Of a stretch of DNA of 64,000 nucleotides, positions 9,112 through 17,283 are shown in pieces; the first letter of the stretch is position 1; each line of letters begins with the position of its first letter. The translations under genes and the position numbers were made by a program. The notes under the pieces are model-generated. The model was not told the origin of the DNA. It saw nothing but the letters and a program-made list of their open reading frames with translations, and did no database searches. Origin of the DNA: CAZWLY01 sp964634465 (GTDB lineage Bacteria > Desulfobacterota > Desulfarculia > G963662305); the NCBI GenBank assembly GCA_964634465.1, contig CAZWLY010000002.1, positions 364,604 through 428,603 on the forward strand, in the 5' to 3' direction.

Positions 9112-10659
9112 TTACTTTCGATACAGTTCGTAGAACCTGATCGCGGCGTAGGCCGGGTTGTAGACGTAACCGCCCACCGAGGCCCGCTTGACGATCCGGC
9201 TCTTGACGTCGGCGTAGAAGACGGCCACGGCGTCATCGACCAGGATCGCCTGGGCCTGCTGGTAGGCCTTGATCGCCGCCGCCCGATCGACACCCTCCAG
9301 CTTGACGCCCTTGTCCACCAGGGCGTCGTACTCGGGGTTGGAGTAGTGCGACAGGTTGAAGAGCGTCTTCTTCTCGGTCTTGAACAAACCGATCAGCCAG
9401 TCGTTGGGCGTGGGATAGGTCGGCCACCAGGTCATGGACTGGAGGTTGGGGGCCGTCTCCAGGTTCTTGGCCTGCTGCCAGATGGTCGTCCAGGGGCCGG
9501 GCTTGAGCTCCAGCTCGACGCCGATCTTGGCCAAGTTGGCCTGGAGCAGTTGGGCGGCGTTGGAGTACTCCTGGCTGGTGCCGATGTAGGCGCAGGTCAG
9601 CTTGAGCTTGTCCTTGGGGATGCCCGATTCCTCGATCAGCTTCTTGGCCAGCTTGAGGTCGAACTTGGGATTGTTCAGGTTGGGGTTGTGGCCCCACATC
9701 GTCTTGGGCACCGGGCCCTCGGCCACCGAGGCCAGGCCGTTGTAGATGGACTCGACCACGGCTTGGTAGTCCCAGGCGGCCAGGATGGCCTTGCGGACCT
9801 TGAGGTTGTCGGTCGGGAACTTCTTGACGTTGATCAGGAACTGGGAGTTCTTCCAGCCGTCCGGGGTCAGGACCTCGATGTCGGGGTTCTTCCTGAGGCC
9901 GGCCAGGGCGTCCACCGGCACCAGCGAGGCGAAGTCGGCCTCGCCGGACTTGATCATCTGGACCTGGGTCGATTTTTCGGTGACGATCTTATAGATCACC
10001 CGCTCGAAGTGCTTGCCCTTCCAGCCGCCCCAGTAGTCGTCGAACTTGGTCATGACCACCTGCTGGCTCTTGTCCCACCTCTCGACCTTGTAGGGGCCGG
10101 TGCCGCAGGCGTTGCCCTTCATGAACCACTCGGTGCCCCTCTCGGCCGCCGCCGGCGAGAAGATGTAGGCGCCGTACTGGGACGAGGCGATGAGATCGAT
10201 GGGCGCCGGTTCTTTCAAGAGGAACTGGACGGTGTGCTCGTCCACCACCTTGATCTCTTTGACCGGGGCCCAGATGTAGTAGGCCCCCTTCTTCATCTTC
10301 TTGGTCCGCTCGATGGAGTACTTGACCGCGGCGGCGTTGAACGGCGTGCCGTCGTGGAACTTGACGCCCTTACGCAGATGGAAGGTCCAGGTCAGGCCGT
10401 CCGGGCTGGTCTCCCAGGAGACGGCCAGGGCCGGACTCAACAACTTCTCGGCTCCGGGCGGGTTGTACCTGACCAACGTCTCATAGACGTTGACCAGCAT
10501 GAACACCTCCAGCGAGAAAGCGGCCGAAGGGTCCCAGTCCTTCATGTCCGCGTACCCGGCGATGACCAACGTCTTGTCACTGGCCGCGCCGGCGGCCATG
10601 GCAGACGGCGGCAGGGTGAGTAAAAATATCAGGCCGATGACTAAAAACCACCTCTTCAT
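9112..10659 (-). CDS. Periplasmic substrate-binding protein, family 5 (DppA/OppA-like)
   Basis: 515 aa from the ATG at 10659, preceded by AGGAGGGAACG; a longer upstream frame lacks a ribosome site. Signal peptide: MKRWFLVIGLIFLLTLPPSA followed by MAAGAA, probably cleaved near residue 23. The mature protein has family-5 features, including VSWETSPDGLTWTFHLRKGVKF and GTGPYK. It delivers the substrate to the DppBC-like permease. As first gene of the operon it lies downstream of the sigma-54 activator gene, with putative operator repeats 32-58 bp before the start. Ligand unknown. Confidence 0.92.
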   Translation of the reverse strand: MKRWFLVIGLIFLLTLPPSAMAAGAASDKTLVIAGYADMKDWDPSAAFSLEVFMLVNVYETLVRYNPPGAEKLLSPALAVSWETSPDGLTWTFHLRKGVKFHDGTPFNAAAVKYSIERTKKMKKGAYYIWAPVKEIKVVDEHTVQFLLKEPAPIDLIASSQYGAYIFSPAAAERGTEWFMKGNACGTGPYKVERWDKSQQVVMTKFDDYWGGWKGKHFERVIYKIVTEKSTQVQMIKSGEADFASLVPVDALAGLRKNPDIEVLTPDGWKNSQFLINVKKFPTDNLKVRKAILAAWDYQAVVESIYNGLASVAEGPVPKTMWGHNPNLNNPKFDLKLAKKLIEESGIPKDKLKLTCAYIGTSQEYSNAAQLLQANLAKIGVELELKPGPWTTIWQQAKNLETAPNLQSMTWWPTYPTPNDWLIGLFKTEKKTLFNLSHYSNPEYDALVDKGVKLEGVDRAAAIKAYQQAQAILVDDAVAVFYADVKSRIVKRASVGGYVYNPAYAAIRFYELYRK

Positions 10660-10690
10660 CGTTCCCTCCTTTGGCGGACATGCTCGTCGA

Positions 10691-10717
10691 TTATGCGATT
10701 TTGCATGCCAGTTATGC
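10691..10717. promoter_or_regulatory. Putative activator-binding repeats upstream of the ABC operon
   Basis: TTATGC (10691-10696) is followed after six bases by GCAT (10703-10706), and a second TTATGC begins at 10712, 21 bp after the first (two helical turns). The same unit as a perfect palindrome abuts the start of the neighbouring sigma-54 activator (12567-12584). Shared sites at the regulator and at the first gene of the adjoining operon suggest that the activator binds both. Confidence 0.5.
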
Positions 10718-10798
10718 ACCCGACCATTACCCTCCAAGAAAAGCGCGCCTTATTTCAGGCACTTGCGCGGGGCGCTCGCCCGGCCACTAGGGATATGA

Positions 10799-10815
10799 GT
10801 CAAGATGCATGCCAA
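10799..10815 (-). promoter_or_regulatory. Candidate sigma-54 (-24/-12) promoter of the ABC operon
   Basis: On the minus strand TTGGCATG-N4-TTGAC matches the consensus TTGGCACG-N4-TTGCA with correct 10-bp GG-to-G(C) spacing. It has one mismatch in the -24 box and A instead of C in the critical -12 GC pair. It lies 140 bp upstream of the binding-protein start. The -12 mismatch keeps confidence low. Confidence 0.3.
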
Positions 10816-10824
10816 CCGGGCCAG

Positions 10825-12564
10825 TCAGGCGGGTTTTTCGGCCTTCAGGTTGTACTTCTTGAGCTTGCGGGCCACGGTCGATTGATCGACGCCCAAGGCC
10901 TTGGCCGCCGCCTGCTGGGTGCGGTGCTTGGCCAGGGCCTCTTCCAGCAGCCGCCGCTCAAAGGCGGCCAGCCGTTCCTTGAGCCCCCCGCCGCTCACTT
11001 CGCCCGAAACCGGCGTCGGGGCCGTTCCGGCCTCGATCGGCTCGCCCCGGCGCACCGCCGAGGGCAGGTCCCTGGGCTCGATCGACTCGCCGGGGCTCAT
11101 GACCACCAGCCGCTCGCAGATATTGACCAATTCCCTGACATTGCCTGGAAAATCATAAGTAGTCAGCAGGTCCATCGCCGGCGCAGTCAGCCGCTTCTCA
11201 AGGCCGAAGGCGGCGCTGAAACGGCGGATGAAATGCTCCACCAAGGCCGGGATGTCCTCGGGGCGTTCCTTCAAGGGCGGGATGGCGATCGGGACCACCC
11301 GGAGGCGGTAGTAGAGGTCCTCCCGGAAATCGCCCCGGGCGACCATGGCCGCCAAATCGCGGTTGGTGGCCGCGATCAGCCTGACGCTGACCGGGCGGGG
11401 TTTGGTCGAGCCGACCCGCTGGACCAGGCCGTCGTCCAAAAAGCGCAGCAGCTTGACCTGGGCGCTCAGGGGCGTCTCGCCAACCTCGTCCAAGAACAAC
11501 GTTCCCTTGTCCGCCGCTTCGACCAGACCGGGCTTGCCTTGCTTCTGGGCCCCGGTGAAGGCGCCGGGCTCGTAGCCGAACAGCTCCGACTCGAACAGCG
11601 TCTCCGGCACCGCGCCGCAGTTGAGCTTGACGATCGGGCCGTCGGCCCGGGGCGAGCGGCGGTGGATCAAATCGGCGATCAGCTCCTTGCCCACGCCGGA
11701 CGGACCAGTGATGAGCACCGAAGAGTCCACCCTAGCCACCCGGATAGCCGTCTCGATCACCCGCTCCATGGCCGCGCTGCGGAAGATGATGTCCTCCTGG
11801 ATCAACCCTTCCACCTGGCGGTTGATCAACTCCTCCTGGTAGCGGCGCGAGACGGCCGTCTTGGACAATATCTCCTCGCGGAGTCGATCGAGCTCGCTCA
11901 AGTCCCGGTCGTTGGTGACGACCATGACGATCTCGCCGTCTCGGCCAAAGACCGGGTTGCCCGTCGACAGCAGGCGCTTGCCGCCGCGGGTGGTCTGAAC
12001 CCTGGTGACGGGAGCCCGTTTTTCCAAAACTTCCAAGGTGATGGAGCGATCGAACAAGCCCTCAGCCACCAAGTCTCTCATGTTGCGGCCGATGACCTCC
12101 TCGGCCGAAATCTGATTGAGCCGCTCCGAGGCCCGGTTGATCTGGATTACGTTGGCCTTGCTGTCGCAAATCCACAAGCCGTCGTAGGACGAATCGAGAA
12201 TCGTTCTCAGGCTCCGGCTCAGCCGCCCCAGGCCCTCACCTCCCCCCTCGTGCTCGTCGTCCTTCCGGAGCAGGCAGACCACGCCCTTGGGCTGGTCGGG
12301 GTGGTTCATGGCGAAGACGTCGAGCACGATCTCGGTCGCGTCCGACTCCAGCCGCAACCCGAACCGGGCCCGACCGGAGAGCATCACCTCCTGGAAGAGC
12401 GGCCAGGCCTCGGGGTAGACCAGCCCCACCTCGCGGCCGACGGTGAGCCCGCTGGCCTCGATCGCTTGCGGATGGCCGAAGACCAACCGGCCGAACAGGT
12501 CGAAGATAAGCACCCGTTCGCTCAAAATCGCGGTCAGGAAGTCTTGCCAAGCCGGAGGGGCCAT
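10825..12564 (-). CDS. Sigma-54-dependent transcriptional activator with PAS sensor domains
   Basis: 579 aa from the ATG at 12564; an in-frame ATG at 12582 would put the palindrome across the start codon. Neither start has a clear ribosome site. An N-terminal PAS-like domain (about 1-110) and a second PAS (about 120-230, SSYDGLWICDSKANVIQINRASERL) are followed by the AAA+ domain: Walker A GPSGVGKE, sigma-54-contacting GAFTGA and Walker B GTLFLDEVG. A Fis-type helix-turn-helix (TQQAAAKALGVDQSTVARKLKKY) ends the protein. There is no receiver domain, so it probably senses a ligand directly, as PrpR- or RocR-type activators do. It probably controls the downstream ABC-nitrilase-aminotransferase operon and itself. 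Confidence 0.92.
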   Translation of the reverse strand: MAPPAWQDFLTAILSERVLIFDLFGRLVFGHPQAIEASGLTVGREVGLVYPEAWPLFQEVMLSGRARFGLRLESDATEIVLDVFAMNHPDQPKGVVCLLRKDDEHEGGGEGLGRLSRSLRTILDSSYDGLWICDSKANVIQINRASERLNQISAEEVIGRNMRDLVAEGLFDRSITLEVLEKRAPVTRVQTTRGGKRLLSTGNPVFGRDGEIVMVVTNDRDLSELDRLREEILSKTAVSRRYQEELINRQVEGLIQEDIIFRSAAMERVIETAIRVARVDSSVLITGPSGVGKELIADLIHRRSPRADGPIVKLNCGAVPETLFESELFGYEPGAFTGAQKQGKPGLVEAADKGTLFLDEVGETPLSAQVKLLRFLDDGLVQRVGSTKPRPVSVRLIAATNRDLAAMVARGDFREDLYYRLRVVPIAIPPLKERPEDIPALVEHFIRRFSAAFGLEKRLTAPAMDLLTTYDFPGNVRELVNICERLVVMSPGESIEPRDLPSAVRRGEPIEAGTAPTPVSGEVSGGGLKERLAAFERRLLEEALAKHRTQQAAAKALGVDQSTVARKLKKYNLKAEKPA

Positions 12565-12566
12565 GA

Positions 12567-12584
12567 TTATGCAGAATAGCATAA
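12567..12584. promoter_or_regulatory. Palindromic operator at the start of the sigma-54 activator gene
   Basis: TTATGC-AGAATA-GCATAA is a perfect 6-bp inverted repeat with a 6-bp spacer, 2 bp upstream of the ATG at 12564. A related half-site array occurs before the ABC operon (10691-10717). The position suggests autoregulation. Confidence 0.55.
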
Positions 12585-12852
12585 CCGGCTTCGCCCGACA
12601 ACGACCTGCCGCCGTTCAGAGATCGGCTCACGGCGGCGCGGGCCGCGTTCAGGCGGTCATTGTCAGGCCGGGGCTGGATTTCCGCGCTCCAGGGAGGCGG
12701 GGCCGGATCATCTTTTTTCGCGTTTTTTCCAGATCGATGCTATCCTGAAGGGCAATATCGAGCTTTGGCGCGGGCCGGAATAGGGCCCTGAACCGATTTT
12801 GGTCTCTCATCACTCCAACCAGGACGGGAACAACTCGAAAAGGGTGTGAGCC

Positions 12853-14007
12853 ATGTATCTCGGACGTATCTACCAGCACTTCAGCCCGGTCCGTCTAATC
12901 TTCGGCCCCGGTTCGCTGGCCCGGCTTCTCGGGGCCCTGGGCTCGGCGGCCAAGCTGCTCATCGTCACCGACCGGGGCATAGCCGGGGCCGGAATTCTGG
13001 ACCGGGTGACCGGCGTCCTGAGCGAAGCGGGGATCGAGTTCGCCGTTTACGACGGCGTTACGCCCGATCCGCCGGTCAAGGTCGTGGAAGAGGCGCTCGC
13101 CCTGTATCGTGACCAGGGCTGCCAGGCCCTCCTGGCCGTCGGCGGCGGCAGCCCGATCGACGCCGCCAAGGCGGTCGGCGTCGGGGCGACCAATCCGGGC
13201 CGGCTCCAGGACTACGGTTCCGGCCAAGCCCTGGATTCGCCCCTGCCGCCCCTCACCGCCGTACCGACCACGGCCGGCACCGGCTCCGAGGTTACCGGGG
13301 TGGCGGTCATCTCCGACCCGGAGCGGACGATCAAGATGGTTATCCGGGGCGTCGAGCTCGTCCCCCAAACGGCCGTTCTCGATCCCCTGCTCCTGGCCGG
13401 CCTGCCGCCTCGGATCGCGGCCGAGACCGGGGCCGACGCCTTGAGCCACGCCCTGGAGGCTCTCGTAACCAGGGCCGCCCAGCCCGTGACCGACGCCCTC
13501 GCCCTTCACGCCGTCAGGCTCATCTTCCGCTGGCTGCGGCCCATGGTCGGCGACCCGGCCGAGGTCGAGGCGGCCGGCGGCATGCTCATCGCCAGCGCCA
13601 TGGCCAGCCTGGCTTTCGCCAACGCCGGCCTGGGCCTGGTCCACGCCCTGGCCCACCCGGTGGGGGCCAATTACCACCTCAGCCACGGCCTGGCCTGCGC
13701 CCTGCTTTTGCCGGTGGTGATGGAATTCAACACCCTCGCCGGCGCGGCCAAGTACCGGGCCGCGGCCGAGGCCATGGGGCTTGATGTCGGCGCCCTGGCC
13801 GACCACGAAGCGGCCCGAGCGGCGATCGAGGCCGTCCGGGAGCTCTTCAGGGACGTCGGCCTGCCGGCCAGCTACGCCGATGCGGGAATCGACTTCAAGT
13901 TGAAGGAAGAGATGGTCGCCGAGGTGTTGTCGGTTCCGACCCACAAGGCCAACCCGCGCCGCTCGGATCGGGACCAGATCGTGGCCCTGTTCCACGCGCC
14001 GGCGTGA
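12853..14007 (+). CDS. Iron-containing alcohol dehydrogenase
   Basis: 384 aa. NAD(P)-binding motif VGGGSPIDAAKAVG and PTTAGTGSEVT mark the Fe-ADH family. Metal ligands are visible as Asp and His in GADALSHALEA (D-x3-H) and two histidines 14 residues apart in LVHALAHPVG...LSHG, as in FucO-type enzymes. Likely interconverts an alcohol and an aldehyde in the cytoplasm. It is a single plus-strand gene in a 288-bp gap from the divergent activator; its 3' end converges with the ureohydrolase gene. Substrate not predictable. Confidence 0.92.
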   Translation: MYLGRIYQHFSPVRLIFGPGSLARLLGALGSAAKLLIVTDRGIAGAGILDRVTGVLSEAGIEFAVYDGVTPDPPVKVVEEALALYRDQGCQALLAVGGGSPIDAAKAVGVGATNPGRLQDYGSGQALDSPLPPLTAVPTTAGTGSEVTGVAVISDPERTIKMVIRGVELVPQTAVLDPLLLAGLPPRIAAETGADALSHALEALVTRAAQPVTDALALHAVRLIFRWLRPMVGDPAEVEAAGGMLIASAMASLAFANAGLGLVHALAHPVGANYHLSHGLACALLLPVVMEFNTLAGAAKYRAAAEAMGLDVGALADHEAARAAIEAVRELFRDVGLPASYADAGIDFKLKEEMVAEVLSVPTHKANPRRSDRDQIVALFHAPA

Positions 14008-14101
14008 TCGTCCGGGAAGCCGGCTCCAGCGGCGGGCGAGTATCCGGGCGGGGGATCATTCACCCGCCTGCCCCTGGCCTCACTTCAGCGCCGCTTTCAT
14101 T

Positions 14102-14998
14102 TCATCGCCCGGCCGCCCGAGCCGACCGGCCGAAGGCGACCCCCATCGCCTCGTGGATCAGTCGCCCGGCCAGGATCGCGGTCAGGCCGTTTACGTCCCG
14201 GTCGGGGTTCAGCTCGACCACGTCCAGGCCGATCAGCCGCCAGGGCAGCTCCTGAATGAAGTTGAGGACCTGCCTGGGGGTCAGCCCGCCCGGCACCGGA
14301 TGGGACACGCCCGGCGCAAAGGCCGGGTCGAAGACGTCCAGGTCGATGGTCAGGTAGACCAGTCCGTCCGCCGGAATGTGGTCCAATCCGGGGATGCGAT
14401 CGATCACCTGGCGGGCCGGGTAGCTGAACAACCTGGCCGCGAAGGCGCCGGCCGTCTCGATCTGGACCGGGTTCATCGCTCGAACCCCGATCTGGGTCAA
14501 GGCGGCGACGTGGTCCATCTCCAGGATCGACCGCCCGGTGCAGGCGTGGGAGGCGGGGTTGCCGTCGAGCTCGGGGTAGAGGTCGGGATGAGCGTCGAAC
14601 TGGATGACGTGGACCGGCTCGTTCACCACGGCCAGGGCGTCGATGAGGGGCGTCGTCACGGCGTGATCGCCGCCGGCGAAGAAGGGAATCCGGCCCCGCT
14701 CGAACAGCTCGGCGGCCCGATCGCGGTAGGACTCGTATGTCTCCGGCCAGTCGTTTTTGGGCGGCCAGTCGCCCAGGTCGGCCGCCGCCCCGGCCAAATC
14801 CAGCCCCGTCTCCGTGGCCGAGTTGTAGCAGTCGCCGTCGTAGGCCCGCCGAATCGCTCCCGGGCCGGCCGCCGCCCCCCGGCGAAAGGAAGACTGGGAG
14901 TCGTCGGGCAGACCGACGAATACCAGGTCGCTGGTCGCCTCCTCAGGCGTCGCGGCCAAAATTCCGGCCAACAACGGGCTCTCGGTCTTGATTCGCAT
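14102..14998 (-). CDS. Ureohydrolase (agmatinase/arginase family)
   Basis: 298 aa from the ATG at 14998, with GGAGGAGAAGCG just upstream. The binuclear manganese ligands are in GGDHAVT, QFDAHPDLY and TIDLDVFDPAFAPG; the active-site loop reads ASHACTGRS where agmatinases have SHGT. It probably hydrolyses a guanidino compound such as agmatine to urea and an amine. Putrescine from agmatine could feed the GABA-type aminotransferase in this window, but that link is speculative. It converges with the Fe-ADH gene, 94 bp away. Confidence 0.85.
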   Translation of the reverse strand: MRIKTESPLLAGILAATPEEATSDLVFVGLPDDSQSSFRRGAAAGPGAIRRAYDGDCYNSATETGLDLAGAAADLGDWPPKNDWPETYESYRDRAAELFERGRIPFFAGGDHAVTTPLIDALAVVNEPVHVIQFDAHPDLYPELDGNPASHACTGRSILEMDHVAALTQIGVRAMNPVQIETAGAFAARLFSYPARQVIDRIPGLDHIPADGLVYLTIDLDVFDPAFAPGVSHPVPGGLTPRQVLNFIQELPWRLIGLDVVELNPDRDVNGLTAILAGRLIHEAMGVAFGRSARAAGR

Positions 14999-15425
14999 CG
15001 CTTCTCCTCCGACCCCCGTGCGGGGTTCATCTTCCACGGAGGGTCCATCCCCTGGCAGTTTGCTGCGAAGAAGAACGACTCCTCAGTTGTTGCCGAGACG
15101 ACGTCGCTTGCGACGGGGTCGTCCCTGTAGAAAACGCCGCCGATCGCCGCTCGCCGTGGGGCCGACCGGACGATTCGAGCCCGCCGGCTCAAGCTACCTA
15201 TGATGGCAGCCGAGGGGACGATGTCAAGCCGCTGGACGCGGCGGGAGAGCGCCGCCGGGGAAAACCCGCCGGCCGACCGCCTGTTTGCGGAAAGACAATC
15301 CCTTGGTACAGACTCGATCTCGGGTTATCGTCCCTGCTCGCCGAACGGAGTTCTTCCACGGGCCAAAGAGACTGCGGCCCGACCTGGACCGGCTGGTCGA
15401 GGACTGGTAGGCGGCCGCCGGGAGG
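14999..15425. other. 427-bp intergenic region between ferredoxin and ureohydrolase genes
   Basis: No coding signal is convincing on either strand. On the minus strand TTGACA lies at 15222-15227, about 225 bp before the ureohydrolase start, with only a poor -10 (ATCATA) at 17 bp. No T-rich terminator is seen after the ferredoxin stop. Confidence 0.4.
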
Positions 15426-15623
15426 CTATCGAATCAGGTAGGGGAAAACGATCTCGATGCACTCGGCCGGGCACTCGACCTGACAGACGCCGCAGTACCA
15501 GCAATCGTCCGGGTACTTCTCGAAGGGCAGCTCGTCGTCGTCCAAGGCCAGGACGTGGCCCGGGCAATACTCGACGCAGGCTCCGCAGGCGGTGCAGCAC
15601 TCCAGATCGATGGACAGGTTCAT
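15426..15623 (-). CDS. 2[4Fe-4S] ferredoxin, AprB-like
   Basis: 65 aa. Two cluster motifs are visible: CTACGACVEYCPG (from residue 10) and CWYCGVCQVECPAEC (from residue 41), which provide eight cluster cysteines. The start overlaps the flavoprotein stop by 4 nt (ATGA), so the two are translationally coupled and probably form a complex in which the ferredoxin supplies or accepts electrons. In size and cluster layout it resembles the beta subunit of adenylylsulfate reductase without its C-terminal tail. Confidence 0.88.
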   Translation of the reverse strand: MNLSIDLECCTACGACVEYCPGHVLALDDDELPFEKYPDDCWYCGVCQVECPAECIEIVFPYLIR

Positions 15624-17278
15624 ACCGCCTCCTTGGTCAAGACCGGCCCGTCCGCTCCCGGCGAAATGATGACCCTGGCCCGCCACTCGACGTCGTCCTT
15701 GTCCGGGAAGTCCAGGCGCTGGTGGTAGAGTCCGAAGCGGCTCTCCCGGCGAAAGAGCGAAGCCAGGGCGGCCATCCGGGCGCAGAACAAGCCGGCTTTG
15801 GCCTCGAAGACCTTCATCAGGCCGTGGGCGTCGGCGGCCGGCAGGTCCTCCTGGTCGGCGACCATGGCCTCGGTCTCGTCGAGGAAGCGCTTCAGCTTGG
15901 TTTCGTTTTTGGGCGGGGCGACGAACTCGTTGACCAACCGGCGGAACTTGTACTCGAAGTCCCGCACCGGCACGCCCAGCGCCCCCTTTCTGTGGCGCTC
16001 GATGGTCCGCTCCAGTCCGGCCAGTCGCTCGGCGGCGTCGTGGCCTGTGGGTCGGCCGAGGCCGTATTCGACGACCCGCTCGGCCGCGGCCTCGCCCATG
16101 GCCATCGCCCCGGTCAGAAACCCGACCGGATTGGCCAGGCAGTCGCCGGCGGCGAACAGGCCCGGCACGCTCGTCTCGCCCCAGGCGTCGCCGACCAGGC
16201 CGGCCTGGCCGTGGCCGCCGCACAGATAAACCTCGGTCATGACCACTTCGACCGGGTCGCGCCGCATGTCGATGCCCTTGTTTCGGAAGTAGTCGCGCAT
16301 GGTCGGTCGCTCGACCTCGAAGACGGCGCTCTCGATGAGCGCGATCGTCTCTTCCGGCAGGTGGGAGAAGACGAAGGCCACCGGTCCCCGGCCGGCCTTC
16401 TCCTCCTCCAGCATGGCCTTCATCCTGACGCCGGCCGGGGCCCGCTCCATCATCTCCGGGGCGTAGCGGGCCATGAAGCGTTCGCCCAGCGAGTTGACCA
16501 GAAAGGCGCCGTGCCGGATGAAGGTCGATTGTCCGGCGCCGTTGAAATCCCTGGTCATCGACGACTGGGCGGTGTACTCGAAGCCGGTCAGGCTGGCGCC
16601 GGCCTGGAAGCCCAGCCGGTGGGCCTCGCCGTTGCACCAGGGGCAGTCGAAGGTGCCGTGGAGATAACCGGTGTTGGAGAGTCCGATCCGGGCCGCGCCG
16701 CCGGCGGCCAGGAGCACCGCCGGGGCGATGAAGATCGCTGGCCGGCCGGTCGTCAGATCGAGGGCCATCGCCCCGGCGATCCTGTCGCCGTCCTTGATCA
16801 ACTCCAGGACCGGGTGGCGGTTCTTGACCCGCACCCCGGCTTTCAACGCCTCGGCGGCGACGATCTTTTTCAACTCGCCGCGCATCTCGACCATGAACCG
16901 GCCCTTGGGGTGAAACTGGTTGACGATATAACCGCCGTCCTCGCCCCGGGGGAACTCGACGCCCCACCCTTCCAGACGCTTCAGAATTCCGAAGGAACGC
17001 TCGCCGATGACCCGGGAGATGGTCGGCTCGAGGATGCCGTCGGACATGATCTGGACCGACTCGACGTACTCGTCCACGGTGGCCACGCCGGGCACGACCA
17101 CGTTGTTCAGGGCGTCCATGCCCCGACCGGCCGCGCCGGAGCGGGATATCTCGGCTTTTTCCAGGATGGTCACGTCCAGGTCGGGGTTCAGCTCCTTGGC
17201 CCGGATGGCGGCCATCAGCCCGGCCGGGCCGCCGCCGACGACGAGAAAATCGGTGTAGAGCGGGGTTGGATCGGACAT
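15620..17278 (-). CDS. FAD-dependent reductase flavoprotein (AprA/fumarate-reductase superfamily)
   Basis: 552 aa from the ATG at 17278, with GGAG upstream; it begins 5 bp after the tctA stop. The FAD-binding Rossmann motif is VVGGGPAGLMAAIRA. The insert RSGAAGRGMDALNN and the overall layout resemble the adenylylsulfate reductase alpha subunit and fumarate-reductase flavoproteins. No signal peptide is seen, so it is cytoplasmic. Encoded in a tricarboxylate-type uptake operon and coupled to a ferredoxin, it more likely reduces or oxidises the imported carboxylate than APS; there is no sat or qmo neighbour. Substrate unknown. Confidence 0.82.
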   Translation of the reverse strand: MSDPTPLYTDFLVVGGGPAGLMAAIRAKELNPDLDVTILEKAEISRSGAAGRGMDALNNVVVPGVATVDEYVESVQIMSDGILEPTISRVIGERSFGILKRLEGWGVEFPRGEDGGYIVNQFHPKGRFMVEMRGELKKIVAAEALKAGVRVKNRHPVLELIKDGDRIAGAMALDLTTGRPAIFIAPAVLLAAGGAARIGLSNTGYLHGTFDCPWCNGEAHRLGFQAGASLTGFEYTAQSSMTRDFNGAGQSTFIRHGAFLVNSLGERFMARYAPEMMERAPAGVRMKAMLEEEKAGRGPVAFVFSHLPEETIALIESAVFEVERPTMRDYFRNKGIDMRRDPVEVVMTEVYLCGGHGQAGLVGDAWGETSVPGLFAAGDCLANPVGFLTGAMAMGEAAAERVVEYGLGRPTGHDAAERLAGLERTIERHRKGALGVPVRDFEYKFRRLVNEFVAPPKNETKLKRFLDETEAMVADQEDLPAADAHGLMKVFEAKAGLFCARMAALASLFRRESRFGLYHQRLDFPDKDDVEWRARVIISPGADGPVLTKEAV

Positions 17279-17283
17279 GGTTT

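Noticed and set aside
10694..10711. CTGGCATGCAAAATCGCA on the minus strand as a sigma-54 promoter
   Set aside because: GG and GC are 11 bp apart where sigma-54 needs 10; the candidate at 10799-10815 has correct spacing.
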